The notes: generated by a model not told the origin, from the sequence alone. DNA of 64,000 nt from Antarctobacter sediminis (GCF_019218285.1 NZ_JAHUZG010000002.1:248001-312000); one strand, 5' to 3'; positions 1 through 9,142 are shown, counted from the first letter of the stretch. A program made the numbers and translations.

Positions 1-29
1 AGACGCCATAAACATCTCAGGAGACCGAT

Positions 30-371
30 ATGTCCTTTACCGAGAAATTCGCCGAGACCCGCAACAACCTGCGCAACCTGCGCAAAGCCATTCCCGACAC
101 CTTCGCCGGATTTGTCTCGATGGAAAAGGCGGCCAGCGCCGACGGCGTGCTCAGCCACAAGGAAAAGGAACTGATCGCCCTCGGCATCGCCGTGGCGCTG
201 CGGTGCGAAGACTGCATCACCAGTCATGTCGGGGCCTGTCACCGCGCGGGCGTCACGCGCGAAGAAATGGTCGAAGCCCTGGGAACGGCAATCCAGATGT
301 CCGGCGGTCCGGGCCTGATGTATGCCTCCAAGGCGCTGGCCGCCTTTGACGAGGGTCTGGCGGCCGCCTGA
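30..371 (+). CDS. Carboxymuconolactone decarboxylase / AhpD-like protein
   Basis: The 113-residue protein fits a single-domain AhpD-like member of the CMD family. It carries the C-x-x-C-x3-H redox motif (C59, C62, H66, within RCEDCITSH) that AhpD-type alkylhydroperoxidase proteins use for thiol chemistry. The start is supported by an AGGAG-like Shine-Dalgarno sequence (tcaggaga) a few bases before ATG. It stands alone ahead of an EF-hand gene. Family membership is clear. The substrate is not: it could be a peroxidase-type thiol reductase or a carboxymuconolactone-type enzyme, but the CxxC favours the former. Confidence 0.85.
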   Translation: MSFTEKFAETRNNLRNLRKAIPDTFAGFVSMEKAASADGVLSHKEKELIALGIAVALRCEDCITSHVGACHRAGVTREEMVEALGTAIQMSGGPGLMYASKALAAFDEGLAAA

Positions 372-455
372 ACCACGCCCTGCGTCAGGCTGTCGCGACG
401 GGGTCACATTCAAACTCCGTTATATGATTATCAACTCAACCAACGGATGGACCCG

Positions 456-926
456 ATGATCAGGTATCTTGCTTTCGCCCTCACCCTCACTGCCGTTCCG
501 GCGCTTGCCCAACAGGGCCAGCCCGGCGCACATTTCATTGAAATGTGGGATCTGGACGGCGACGGCAAAGTCACGGTCGAAGAAGCCGCCGCAAGGCGGG
601 CCGATGTCTTTGCCGCTTTCGACAGCAACGAAGACGGCTTCCTCGACGCCGAGGAATACGTGCTGTTCGATGACGCGCGCGAGGCCGACATGGCAGAAAA
701 CGGCGGTCACGGCAAAGGCGCGATGATGCGCGCTGCCGATGGCATGCTCTTGGAACGCAACGATGCCGACGAGGACGGCAGGGTCAGCCTTGCCGAATTC
801 GTCGACGGCGCAAAGGCCTGGATCACCCAGATGGACCGCGACGAAGACGGGGCCGTCACCACCGCGGATTTCGGCCGCGGCATGGGTCAAGGTCAGGGCA
901 TGGGGAAAGGCAAGACAGGCAACTGA
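456..926 (+). CDS. Secreted EF-hand calcium-binding protein
   Basis: A 156-residue protein with an N-terminal signal peptide (MIRYLAFALTLTAVPALA) and four EF-hand-type loops: D32-E43 (DLDGDGKVTVEE), D56-E67 (DSNEDGFLDAEE), D103-E114 (DADEDGRVSLAE) and D127-D138 (DRDEDGAVTTAD). The last loop lacks the usual final Glu. The Gly/Gln/Met-rich tail follows. It should bind Ca2+ in the periplasm, possibly as a buffer or sensor; no partner is evident. I chose the ATG at 456 because it gives a clean signal peptide; an in-frame ATG at 447 would add three residues. Confidence 0.85.
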   Translation: MIRYLAFALTLTAVPALAQQGQPGAHFIEMWDLDGDGKVTVEEAAARRADVFAAFDSNEDGFLDAEEYVLFDDAREADMAENGGHGKGAMMRAADGMLLERNDADEDGRVSLAEFVDGAKAWITQMDRDEDGAVTTADFGRGMGQGQGMGKGKTGN

Positions 927-939
927 GCTTGCCTGAAAG

Positions 940-971
940 GATGCGCGGCGGATCGTCCCCCGCCGCGCATC
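940..971. terminator. Perfect 12-bp hairpin between convergent genes
   Basis: Positions 940-951 and 960-971 are exact inverted repeats (GATGCGCGGCGG and its complement) around an 8-nt loop. They lie between the convergent EF-hand gene and pheT. There is no clear T-run on either side, so this is a terminator-like hairpin inferred from position and stem strength. Confidence 0.5.
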
Positions 972-980
972 TGATTGGGT

Positions 981-3386
981 TCAGCCGCGCAGCGTACCGC
1001 CGGTGGCCTTGGTCACTTTTTCGACGATCTTCGCGGCAACCGCCTCGATGTCTTTTTCCTTCAGCGTCTTGTCCGTCGGTTGCAGACGCACGGTGATGGC
1101 CAGAGATTTCTTGCCCTCGCCAAGGCTGCCGCCGATGAATTCGTCAAAGACGCGCACATCCTCGATCAGCGCCTTGTCGGCACCGGCCGCCGCGTTGACC
1201 AGTGTCAGCGCCTCGACATCCGCATCGACCACAAAAGCAAAATCACGTTCGACCGACTGAAGATCGTTCAGCACCAGCGCAGGGCGGGTCGCGCCGCTTT
1301 TGCGGGGCATCGGCACCTGTTCCGGCCAAATCACAAAGCCCACCGCCGGGCCTTTGACGTCCAGCGCGTCCAGTACCTTGGGATGCAGTTCGCCAAAGAC
1401 GCCCAGCGTCTTTTTGGGGCCAAGGCACATGCGGCCATGACGGCCCGGGTGCCACCAGCTTTCACCGCCGCGCAGCACCTGCATCTTGGCCGGCGCGCCG
1501 ATTGCGGCCAGCACGGCCTCGGCGTCGGCCTTGGCGTCATACAGATCCACGGGGCGCGAGGCGCCATGCACGTCCTTGGGTCCGGTGCGGCCAATCAGGA
1601 CGCCAGCCACCTGAAGATGCTGTTCGCCCGGCTCGCCCCCGTCAAAGACGTGACCAACCTCGAACAGCGCCTGGTCGGCAAACCCGCGCGCCTGATTGCG
1701 GGCTGCCGCCTGCAACAGGCCAGGCAGCAATGCCGGCCGCATGTGGCTCATTTCCGAGCTGATCGGATTTGCCAGCATATGCCCATCGTCACCGCCGTCA
1801 AACAGCGCCGCCGCGGCCTGATCGATAAAGCTGTAGGTGACGCATTCATTGTAGCCCAGCGCCGCAACCGTCCGCCGCGCCGTGCGCTGGCGCACCTGCA
1901 TCGGCGACAGGATCGGGCGCGGCACACCGTCGGACAGGCGCGGAAGGGGCTTGCCCTGCAGCTTGGTCAGCGAGGCGATACGCGCCACTTCCTCGACGAG
2001 GTCTGCCTCGCCCAGAACGTCGGGGCGCCAACTGGGCACCTGCGCCATGTCGCCGTCCATGACAAAGCCAAGCGCCTCCAGCGTCTGGCGCTGCACGTCG
2101 GCGGGGATCTCCATGCCCACCAGCGAAACAACGTGATCCGTGTCCAGCTTGTAAGCGCGGCTGGTGTCCGGCACCTCGCCTGCGAACACGATTTCGGAGG
2201 CTTCACCACCGCAAAGATCCAAGATCATCTGCGCCGCATCTTCCATGGCCTGCATGTTGTAGGCCGGGTCGATGCCGCGTTCGTTGCGATAACGCGCGTC
2301 CGAGTTGATCTTGAGCGCGCGGCCCGTGTGAGCAATCTGGATACGGTCCCAGACGGCAGCTTCGAGGAAGACATTGGTGGTCTCTTCGGTGCAGCCGGTC
2401 GCAAGACCGCCCATGATACCGCCGATGGATTCGATGCCCTCGGCATCCGAGATCACCACCTGACCGTCGGAGAAGCTGTATTCCTTCTCATCCAGCCCCG
2501 TCAGTGTCTCACCCGTTTTGGCGCGGTGAATGCGCAGCGCGCCGCCCTTGACCTTGTCCGCGTCAAAGACGTGCAGCGGACGGTTGCGATCAAAGGTGAA
2601 GAAGTTGGTCACATCGACCAGCGCCGAGATGGGGCGCAAACCGATGGCCTTTAGACGGTCCTGCAACCACTGCGGGCTGGGTCCGTTCTTGACGCCTCGG
2701 ATCAGGCGTCCGGCAAAGATATGACAGCCACCCTCACCTGCTGTATCCGCGTCGATCGTAACGCCGATGGGACAGGGGAACTGTCCGGCGACCTTTTCCT
2801 GTTTCAGCGGCTTCAGCGTGCCCAGACCGCGCGCGGCCAGATCGCGGGCGATGCCATGCACGCCCAGCGCATCCTGCCGGTTCGGCGTGATCGCGATTTC
2901 GATCACCGGGTCGACCTTGGCCGGATCGTTCTGCGCCAGCCAGTCGGTGAACTTTTGCCCGACCTCGCCCGAGGCAAGCTCGATGATGCCGTTGTGTTCG
3001 TCCGAAAGCTCGAGCTCGCGCTCCGAGGCCATCATGCCGTGGCTCTCGACGCCCCGAATGTTGCCCACCGACAGCGTCACGTCGATGCCCGGCACGTAGT
3101 CGCCCGGCTTGGCCAGAACCACGGTGATCCCTGCCCGCGCGTTCGGCGCGCCGCAGACGATCTGCTTTTCGCCCTCGTCGGTCATCACCTTGCAGACCCG
3201 CAGGCGGTCCGCATCAGGGTGCTGTTCCGCTTCCAGCACCTTGGCAATGGTAAAGGGGGCCAGCGATTTTGCCGGATCGACAACCTCTTCGACCTCAAGG
3301 CCGAGATCGGTGAGCGCCTCGGCGATCTCGTCGACCGTGGCCTGTGTATCCAGGTGCTCCTTGAGCCAGGAGAAGGTGAATTTCAT
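981..3386 (-). CDS. pheT: Phenylalanine--tRNA ligase beta subunit
   Basis: The 801-residue beta subunit of the alpha2-beta2 phenylalanyl-tRNA synthetase, close to the usual bacterial length. The N-terminal region (about residues 40-150) is the EMAP-like tRNA-binding domain. The B3/B4 editing region, the B5 domain, a core catalytic-like domain and a C-terminal ferredoxin-fold anticodon-binding domain (from about residue 705, with DLQSVERDFAFVVD) follow. It charges tRNA-Phe with the PheS subunit. Unusually it is separated from pheS by four unrelated genes on the same strand, with the amidotransferase gene immediately upstream. Confidence 0.97.
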   Translation of the reverse strand: MKFTFSWLKEHLDTQATVDEIAEALTDLGLEVEEVVDPAKSLAPFTIAKVLEAEQHPDADRLRVCKVMTDEGEKQIVCGAPNARAGITVVLAKPGDYVPGIDVTLSVGNIRGVESHGMMASERELELSDEHNGIIELASGEVGQKFTDWLAQNDPAKVDPVIEIAITPNRQDALGVHGIARDLAARGLGTLKPLKQEKVAGQFPCPIGVTIDADTAGEGGCHIFAGRLIRGVKNGPSPQWLQDRLKAIGLRPISALVDVTNFFTFDRNRPLHVFDADKVKGGALRIHRAKTGETLTGLDEKEYSFSDGQVVISDAEGIESIGGIMGGLATGCTEETTNVFLEAAVWDRIQIAHTGRALKINSDARYRNERGIDPAYNMQAMEDAAQMILDLCGGEASEIVFAGEVPDTSRAYKLDTDHVVSLVGMEIPADVQRQTLEALGFVMDGDMAQVPSWRPDVLGEADLVEEVARIASLTKLQGKPLPRLSDGVPRPILSPMQVRQRTARRTVAALGYNECVTYSFIDQAAAALFDGGDDGHMLANPISSEMSHMRPALLPGLLQAAARNQARGFADQALFEVGHVFDGGEPGEQHLQVAGVLIGRTGPKDVHGASRPVDLYDAKADAEAVLAAIGAPAKMQVLRGGESWWHPGRHGRMCLGPKKTLGVFGELHPKVLDALDVKGPAVGFVIWPEQVPMPRKSGATRPALVLNDLQSVERDFAFVVDADVEALTLVNAAAGADKALIEDVRVFDEFIGGSLGEGKKSLAITVRLQPTDKTLKEKDIEAVAAKIVEKVTKATGGTLRG

Positions 3387-3486
3387 CGCGTCGTGCCCCG
3401 TCTATCCGTCACGTCGCGCCGTCCTTAGCGGATCGACCGGGGGGTGAAAAGAGGCCTCGCCGCGACATCTGGATCGCGGCCCGCGA

Positions 3487-4275
3487 TCAGGCGGCCTGTG
3501 CGCCGGACTTGCGGGCCCGAACATGGGCCAGCCAGTTGCACAGTTCCATGGCGCGCACCGGCAGATCAAGATCCCCCGGCGCAGCGCCAAGCCGCGCTGC
3601 GGCATCGGGATCGGACTCTGCGTTGTCCATGTCTTCCGCCAGTTGTGCGTCGCCGTCGCGGCGGCGCAGGGCATCGGCAATCAGCGGCGGTGCGATCTCG
3701 GGGTGGTACTGTGTACCCCAGAAATCCACCCCGCCCTTGGACACGGTAAAGGCCTGTACCGGGCTGTGATCATTCGTCGCCAACAGGACTGCATCCGCGG
3801 GCAGCGCCTGCACCTCGTCGCGGTGGATGGTGCAGGCGGTAAAGACCGGCTTGCGGCCCGCCATCATCGGGTGCCCCTGCCCCGCCTCTGTCAAGGTCAG
3901 CGCCCGGCCCAACCCGATCTCGACGCCCTTGGGCGAGGCACCGACCTTGCCGCCCAGCACCACGCCAGCCAGTTGCATTCCATTGCACGACCCCCAGACC
4001 GGCAGGCCAAGGGCAAAGACCTGCTCCATCGCCCTGCGGTGCGGCTCAGCCTCGGGCGCATCGGCTGCATAGACCGTGGATGACCCAGTAAAGACCACGC
4101 CGTCCACGAACTCCAGCGCGTCATCGGTCAGCGGTTCGTGGTTGGGGTTCAGCACATCCAGATCGACCGAGGGGTCCAGCGCGCGGAAGACCTGCGAAAA
4201 GACCTGCGCATAGTCGGGCGAACCGGCCGCGATCACTTCAAGCGGGTTACCGTTCAGGATCAGCAGTCTGGACAT
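3487..4275 (-). CDS. Class I glutamine amidotransferase-like protein
   Basis: A 262-residue stand-alone class I GATase domain, similar to the GuaA amidotransferase domain. The nucleophile elbow is GSCNGMQ with C97, and the His and Glu of the triad are in QYHPEI (H191, E193). Such proteins hydrolyse glutamine or gamma-glutamyl compounds. Without a fused synthetase domain the acceptor is unknown, and it could be a gamma-glutamyl hydrolase of the PuuD type. It lies between pheS and pheT on the same strand, about 100 bases upstream of pheT, which suggests co-transcription but not a shared function. Confidence 0.85.
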   Translation of the reverse strand: MSRLLILNGNPLEVIAAGSPDYAQVFSQVFRALDPSVDLDVLNPNHEPLTDDALEFVDGVVFTGSSTVYAADAPEAEPHRRAMEQVFALGLPVWGSCNGMQLAGVVLGGKVGASPKGVEIGLGRALTLTEAGQGHPMMAGRKPVFTACTIHRDEVQALPADAVLLATNDHSPVQAFTVSKGGVDFWGTQYHPEIAPPLIADALRRRDGDAQLAEDMDNAESDPDAAARLGAAPGDLDLPVRAMELCNWLAHVRARKSGAQAA

Positions 4276-4374
4276 GTGTCACCTCTTACGCTGCGGGAAT
4301 AATCAAGGCCTAGCGCGGCGGGGGCCTGCGGGCCGCACCGTCCGCGGCACCGAAGGGTCAGCCAGCGACATGGA

Positions 4375-4656
4375 TCATTCCCGGAACCTGTCAGCCAGAT
4401 CCTGCTCGCGCCCCATGGCGGCAAGTTTCAGTTCACGGACAAGCCGCAACGTCGGCTTGACGGCGAAAAAGACCGATCCGACCACAAAAAGCCAGATCGC
4501 CGGGGTTTCCCATGCTGGCCAGAAGAAGAGAATCGATCCGGCCAGAAAGCTGAACGCCGCCAGAAAATCCACAATCGTATGGGCCAGTTCAAAGGCCGCG
4601 AATACGCGCCGCGTTTCGGCATTGCGCTCGCGGTTTTCGTGCGAAAACAAAGACAT
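4375..4656 (-). CDS. YrhK-like small membrane protein
   Basis: 93 residues with two hydrophobic segments: about 29-46 (HTIVDFLAAFSFLAGSILFF) and 51-68 (ETPAIWLFVVGSVFFAV). This is the short two-helix YrhK-type domain layout, followed by a charged cytosolic tail. Role unknown. It starts 8 bases after the stop of the upstream secreted protein gene on the same strand, so the two are probably translated from one transcript. The YrhK assignment is from remembered family pattern and is less certain than the membrane prediction. Confidence 0.7.
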   Translation of the reverse strand: MSLFSHENRERNAETRRVFAAFELAHTIVDFLAAFSFLAGSILFFWPAWETPAIWLFVVGSVFFAVKPTLRLVRELKLAAMGREQDLADRFRE

Positions 4657-4664
4657 GATTCAGA

Positions 4665-5054
4665 TCAGCGCGCCTCGGCCCGGATCGAATGGGCAAGCGG
4701 CCCGAAACAATCGCCCAAGGTCAGCGTGAAAGAGGTCGGAAACGACGGCCGGTCAAAGCTGATCAACGCCTGCCCCCATTGATGCCCCGACTGGGCCCCA
4801 AGGGTCATCGAGCTCAGGCAATCGCCCGCGCCTTCTCCCATCCAAAACCCATCATGAACGCTGCGATTGTCATAGTTCCCGGCCAGTCCGGGGACCACGA
4901 CAATGGCCCGATAGCCGTCGACATTGGTAAAGGACAGGATCGCCGCCCCCTGCGTGTCGGTTTCATAGATGATGTCGCCCATGTCGCTGGTCCAGACCTC
5001 ATCGGCAAGGGCAGGCGCGGCAAGAAAGCTGGCAAGGGTCAGGGCGCGGAACAT
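4665..5054 (-). CDS. Small secreted protein of unknown function
   Basis: 129 residues. The start at 5054 gives a clear signal peptide (MFRALTLASFLAAPALA) with cleavage before DEVW; the open frame extends further upstream but without a sensible N-terminus. The mature part has two cysteines (in DCLSSMTLG and GDCFGPL) that could form a disulfide. I do not recognise a family. It lies between the ClpP-fold protein and the YrhK-like gene on the same strand, and may share an envelope role with them. Confidence 0.7.
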   Translation of the reverse strand: MFRALTLASFLAAPALADEVWTSDMGDIIYETDTQGAAILSFTNVDGYRAIVVVPGLAGNYDNRSVHDGFWMGEGAGDCLSSMTLGAQSGHQWGQALISFDRPSFPTSFTLTLGDCFGPLAHSIRAEAR

Positions 5055-5122
5055 GGCTGGTCTCCGGTTTTGGAAGATGCATAAGTGTGCCATGCGGATA
5101 TGCGTCCGCATAGCCCCGGTCA

Positions 5123-6175
5123 TCAGGTTCCGTTGACACAGTGATCGGCAGCAAAGCGCAGATTGACCCGGCTGTCGGCAAGGCTGGTCTTGGCCCACAT
5201 ATCCTCGTAGGGCGGTTTGACCTTGATGGTCCATTCCAGACGGTCGGCCTTGGTCAGCAAGGCATCTGTGTAGACTTCCGGCACCTCGAACAGAATCTCA
5301 GAGGCCTGCCGGTCGACCTGTACGACGTCCACGGGGGAAGGCCCGACCGAAAACACATCGGTCGAGATCGTGACCTCGCGCACCGCACCGCCGATGATCT
5401 TTGCCGGGCCGTGGATTTCAAGGCTGAGGAACAGGCTCCCCGGGTGTTCCGTGTCGCAAAACAGGTTCATTTCAAATTCGCGCTCCGCATCCGTTCCGAC
5501 GCGGACAAAGGCCTCGTACCCGTCCTTCCGAAGGTCCAGCCGCCACAGTTCCTGCGCCGCCGGTGTCTTGCCCGTCAGTTGCCGGATTGCGCGCGGCTCG
5601 CTCTTGGCGAATCCGACCTCATCTGTGCCCGGGTAGCGGGTCAGCCCCCAGCCGTCGCTGTCCTGCCGTGAAAACCAGAGCAATTCATCCGGGGGCGTAT
5701 AGGTAACGAAGGCAGCAACGCTGCCGTGCGAAACGCCATGTGCGATTGCATGTTGGGCGAGGATTTCGTTGCACTCGGGAACCGGCTGACCGTCCTTGGA
5801 ACAGGAATGCTGCCCAAGGGAGCCGAAATGTTCGACCGTTTTGATCTGACCGCCAATGAAGACCAGCGAAGCACAGGCCGAAGCGCAGCGTGCCCCATCG
5901 GGAATGACGGTATGGAAGGGTGTGGTATCAAAGAACTCTGAGATCCGCATCGCTTCGCCCACGGAACCGCCTGGGCTGTCCAGCAGCAGGACGGGTAGAC
6001 CATGCGGAAAGGTCTCGGCCTTGTCGACCACCGCTTGCAGTTTGGCCAGATCGCCGTTTTCAATGATCCCGGTCATGCGCAGCACGGTCTTGCCGCGCCA
6101 TTGCTCGGGGGTGAATTCAACCGCTTGAACCGGCAGGGCAATGAGCATGGCAAAAAGCGAGAAAACAAATCGCAC
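5123..6175 (-). CDS. Periplasmic ClpP/crotonase-fold protein, GTG start
   Basis: 350 residues with a signal peptide (MRFVFSLFAMLIALPVQA). Residues 25-150 look like a ClpP-type serine protease fold: a beta-strand leading to DSPGGSV (66-72, oxyanion loop), RCASACAS (96-103, candidate nucleophile S99) and GSLGQHS with H123. The C-terminal half (about 200-350) is a separate unrecognised domain. The start is GTG at 6175, preceded at 8 bases by GGAGG, which itself forms the 3' arm of the hairpin after pheS. Proteolytic activity is an inference from these motifs, and the third catalytic residue is not placed. Confidence 0.75.
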   Translation of the reverse strand: MRFVFSLFAMLIALPVQAVEFTPEQWRGKTVLRMTGIIENGDLAKLQAVVDKAETFPHGLPVLLLDSPGGSVGEAMRISEFFDTTPFHTVIPDGARCASACASLVFIGGQIKTVEHFGSLGQHSCSKDGQPVPECNEILAQHAIAHGVSHGSVAAFVTYTPPDELLWFSRQDSDGWGLTRYPGTDEVGFAKSEPRAIRQLTGKTPAAQELWRLDLRKDGYEAFVRVGTDAEREFEMNLFCDTEHPGSLFLSLEIHGPAKIIGGAVREVTISTDVFSVGPSPVDVVQVDRQASEILFEVPEVYTDALLTKADRLEWTIKVKPPYEDMWAKTSLADSRVNLRFAADHCVNGT

Positions 6176-6176
6176 G

Positions 6177-6204
6177 AAAAACGCCTCCAGATTGAATCTG
6201 GAGG
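6177..6204 (-). terminator. pheS terminator hairpin that also covers the next gene's Shine-Dalgarno
   Basis: On the minus strand CCTCCAGATT-C-AATCTGGAGG is followed by CGTTTTTC, a textbook intrinsic terminator about 90 bases after the pheS stop. The 3' arm contains GGAGG, which lies 8 bases before the GTG start of the downstream gene. The same hairpin may therefore stop transcription and, in read-through RNA, hide the ribosome-binding site. Confidence 0.8.
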
Positions 6205-6295
6205 TAGCCTAGCAACCACACATGCGGCACGACAAGCATGCCCTTCCTATTGGATCAAACTGGCGTCCGGCCTCGACCGGACGCGTCAGCGGCGT

Positions 6296-7369
6296 TTAGC
6301 GCGACAGACCCGCAAAGGTTGTCGGCTGATCCAGCGAGGCAAAGCCGTAGTGGCGCAGCCACCGCAGGTCGCTGTCAAAGAAGGCGCGCAGGTCGGGGAT
6401 GCCGTATTTCAGCATGGCAATCCGGTCGATCCCAACGCCAAAGGCAAAGCCCTGCCACTGGGTCGGATCGATGCCTGCGTTTTGCAGCACTTTGGGATGA
6501 ACCATGCCCGACCCGAGGATTTCGAGCCAATCATTGCCCTCACCCACTTTCAGCACGCCACCCTCCCAGGAACACTGGATATCGACTTCGGCCGACGGTT
6601 CGGTGAAGGGAAAATGCGAGGCGCGGAAGCGCAGCTCGACGTTGTCGACCTCGAAGAACGCCTTTACGAATTCTTCGAGCACCCATTTCAGGTTCGCCAT
6701 CGAAATATTCTTGTCGATGGCCAGCCCTTCGAACTGGTGGAACATCGGCGTGTGGGTCTGGTCATAGTCGGCGCGATATACACGGCCCGGGCAAATGATG
6801 CGGCACGGGGCGCCATGCGCCTCCATGTGGCGGATCTGGACGGGCGAGGTGTGGGTACGCAGCACGTGCGGCGGGCGATTGTCGCCCTCGGCGCGGTGCA
6901 TGTAGAACGTATCCATCTCGGCGCGGGCCGGGTGGTGGCTGGGGATGTTAAGTGCGTCGAAGTTGTACCAGTCGCTGTCGATCTGCGGGCCCTCGGCCAC
7001 GGCAAAGCCCAGATCCGCAAAGATCGCCGTGATCTCGTCCATGACCTGGCTGACTGGGTGAATCGTGCCTCGGCGCGTCGGGCGGCCCGGCAATGTCACG
7101 TCCAGCCATTCCGAGCGCAGCCGCTCTTCCAGCGCAACATCCGCCAAAGCGGCCTTCTTGGCGGCGAGGGCGCTGTTGATCTCGTCCTTGAGCTTGTTCA
7201 GCGCGGGGCCGGCCACCTGACGCTCTTCCGGGCTCATCTTGCCCAGTTCGCGCATCTTGAGACTGATCTCGCCCTTTTTGCCTACCGCGGCCACCCGCAG
7301 GTCTTCCAGCGCGGCTTCGTCGCCGGCGTTGGCAATCAGGTCGATGTATTTCTGGCGCAGATCTTCCAT
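6296..7369 (-). CDS. pheS: Phenylalanine--tRNA ligase alpha subunit
   Basis: The 357-residue catalytic alpha subunit. The N-terminal coiled-coil (about 1-90) leads into the class II core, with motif 2 region [12 protein letters not shown], the ATP-site stretch [14 protein letters not shown] and the C-terminal motif 3 region [17 protein letters not shown]. It activates phenylalanine and, with PheT, charges tRNA-Phe. It is followed by a strong terminator-like hairpin, so coupling with the distant pheT would need read-through or a second promoter. Confidence 0.97.
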   Translation of the reverse strand: MEDLRQKYIDLIANAGDEAALEDLRVAAVGKKGEISLKMRELGKMSPEERQVAGPALNKLKDEINSALAAKKAALADVALEERLRSEWLDVTLPGRPTRRGTIHPVSQVMDEITAIFADLGFAVAEGPQIDSDWYNFDALNIPSHHPARAEMDTFYMHRAEGDNRPPHVLRTHTSPVQIRHMEAHGAPCRIICPGRVYRADYDQTHTPMFHQFEGLAIDKNISMANLKWVLEEFVKAFFEVDNVELRFRASHFPFTEPSAEVDIQCSWEGGVLKVGEGNDWLEILGSGMVHPKVLQNAGIDPTQWQGFAFGVGIDRIAMLKYGIPDLRAFFDSDLRWLRHYGFASLDQPTTFAGLSR

Positions 7370-7443
7370 GTCCGGTCCCTCAGGCTTGCCCGCGTGGGGT
7401 TAGCCTTGCCTCGCCCGGTTTGCAACCGTCTGATTGGGTCGCC

Positions 7444-8217
7444 TCAGGGTGCCCCGTAGCTGCGCACATCCGCCAAAAGCCGCGTCACTTCGGGATCGTC
7501 GATGTCGAATTCCGCCAGATGCGTGGCAAGGCTCTCAAGGTAATCGCGGCTGGTGCCAAGGTGGCCCACCCCGGTCGCGATCAGTTGCACCTGTTCCTCA
7601 TGGGTCAGATCGCCCCGGATCGAAGGCCTGTCGTGGTTGGCCATGAAAGTCAGCGCCTCGATGGGGCCAAAGTCGGTTTGGACCTCGATGAAATGGCTGA
7701 GATAGGCATGGGCGATCCGTTCGCGGCTCCACAGGCTGAAAGTCTCGGACTCCAGCCGCGCCGCCGGGATGCGGAACACAAGCCCGTGACAGCCTTCGCC
7801 CGCATCCAGCGCCGCCATCAGCCCCGGCGCATCCTGTGTTCCCCGCGCCCCGTTGACATCATAAAGGATAAAGCGCCGCGCCGCCTCTCGCGCAAAGGCG
7901 CGCCGCACCTCGGCAAAGCGGATTCCCGGATCCCACATCAGCGACCCGTAGCCAAAGACCCACAAATCCCGCCCCCACCGTTCCGCCATTGTGGCGGCCC
8001 GGTCCGCGTCGCGTTCATCGTCGTCCATGATCCAGTCATCTGACAGGCCATTTTCCCGCGCCATGGCTCTCACCCGGTCCGGGTGCATATCCAGAAAGAA
8101 GGACTCTGCCGGAGGTTTGACCAGCGGGCGCAGCTTTGGATGGTGGCGAAAGGGATCAATTTCACACAAGGGCGCAGACCTTTCAGGCAGGGCTGGATCA
8201 GCTTGGCCGCAAGACAT
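7444..8217 (-). CDS. ChaC-like gamma-glutamylcyclotransferase
   Basis: 257 residues. Residues about 72-90 hold the gamma-glutamylcyclotransferase signature FGYGSLMWDPGI. A glutamate further on (within REAARRFILYDVNG to AGEGCHGLVF) and the region YLSHFIEVQTDFG fit ChaC-type enzymes, which cleave glutathione to 5-oxoproline and Cys-Gly. The N-terminal 40 residues (HHPKLRPLVKPPAESFF) look family-like, so I keep the long start although a Met at 8088 is possible. It ends 74 bases before the pheS start on the same strand; a functional link to pheS is not expected. Confidence 0.85.
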   Translation of the reverse strand: MSCGQADPALPERSAPLCEIDPFRHHPKLRPLVKPPAESFFLDMHPDRVRAMARENGLSDDWIMDDDERDADRAATMAERWGRDLWVFGYGSLMWDPGIRFAEVRRAFAREAARRFILYDVNGARGTQDAPGLMAALDAGEGCHGLVFRIPAARLESETFSLWSRERIAHAYLSHFIEVQTDFGPIEALTFMANHDRPSIRGDLTHEEQVQLIATGVGHLGTSRDYLESLATHLAEFDIDDPEVTRLLADVRSYGAP

Positions 8218-8351
8218 TGAGAAAGAAAGTGCAAAGGAACGCCTTTCCGCCTGTCTGTGCGCCTTTGACCTTCCTCAAGGCTGGAACCGCACCGCGCAGC
8301 TAACGTTGGGCGCTAGGGAAACAAGGGGGGCGGGGCTACCCCGGCCATGGG

Positions 8352-9062
8352 ATGAAAACACTCTGGTTTCGGCTTTTGGCATATGTTGGTGCCGGAATGG
8401 GGTTAGGTGGTGGGGCGTGGCTGACCGCTGTCGGAATACCCCTGATTTTTGCCGCATCCTCGGCCCTTGCGGGGCTGGGTTTGATGCTATGGGCAATGCT
8501 CCGCGCCCATGATGCCCCTTTGATCGAACCGCCCGAAGGGATGCGCGCAATCACGCTACGCATCACCCCCGGAACCGCATTGATCGGCATGGACATCGTC
8601 GCGCTGATCGCCTCGGCGCTGACCTGCTTCTTTGCCCTCGACGGATTCGGGCCAAGGCTCGCCGGGTTTCCGCCCTTGGTGACTGATCCGCTGGCTGCCG
8701 ACGTCATTGCCGTGCTGTTTCTGCCCTCAGCGCTCGTGTTGGCGGGTTTTGTCACGTCAACCGGGGAACAGCGGCTGTCACTTGGCCCGGATGGCTTGTT
8801 TCTGAGTTCGCCGTTCGGCGGTCGCTCTGCGCGCTGGCCAGAGATCACCTCGCTCGGCTGGCGGGACGAATACGTGGTGGTTTCCCGTGTCGGCCTGCCG
8901 ATCCGGCGCAGGTTGCGGACCAACCTTGCAATCGAAACCGCGGACGGATGTCGGCTTACGGTTTACGAACCCGCCACGGGGAGCGGGCGGCGCCACCTGT
9001 TGGACGGGTTGAAACGGTTTGCCCCGGCGCATTTGACGGCGAACCTGACCGCGGCGGCCTAA
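8352..9062 (+). CDS. Hypothetical membrane protein with PH-like C-terminal part
   Basis: 236 residues. The N-terminal two thirds contains about four hydrophobic segments (roughly 5-27, 29-50, 75-100, 110-140). The last 90 residues are soluble and read like a bacterial PH-type beta sandwich (GPDGLFLSSPFGGRSARWPE, then a basic strand and an amphipathic helix). No family is recognised with certainty. It is the only plus-strand gene between rplT and pheS and ends in a shared convergent terminator. Confidence 0.75.
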   Translation: MKTLWFRLLAYVGAGMGLGGGAWLTAVGIPLIFAASSALAGLGLMLWAMLRAHDAPLIEPPEGMRAITLRITPGTALIGMDIVALIASALTCFFALDGFGPRLAGFPPLVTDPLAADVIAVLFLPSALVLAGFVTSTGEQRLSLGPDGLFLSSPFGGRSARWPEITSLGWRDEYVVVSRVGLPIRRRLRTNLAIETADGCRLTVYEPATGSGRRHLLDGLKRFAPAHLTANLTAAA

Positions 9063-9089
9063 CACCACCGCCTCCCTTACCCGCAAACG

Positions 9090-9119
9090 AAAAAGGCCGC
9101 CGGGGATCCGGCGGCCTTT
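9090..9119 (-). terminator. rplT: Terminator of the rpmI-rplT operon
   Basis: AAAGGCCGCC and its complement form a hairpin, and on the minus strand the second arm runs into CCTTTTTC. It lies 23 bases after the rplT stop. The convergent gene on the plus strand ends 27 bases away, so it may serve both directions. Confidence 0.85.
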
Positions 9120-9142
9120 GGATTGGATGCGTTGTCTGCGGC

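Noticed and set aside
975-2654. Plus-strand frame of 559 codons across pheT
   Set aside because: Same high-GC antisense effect; the composition is not protein-like and pheT motifs are intact on the other strand.
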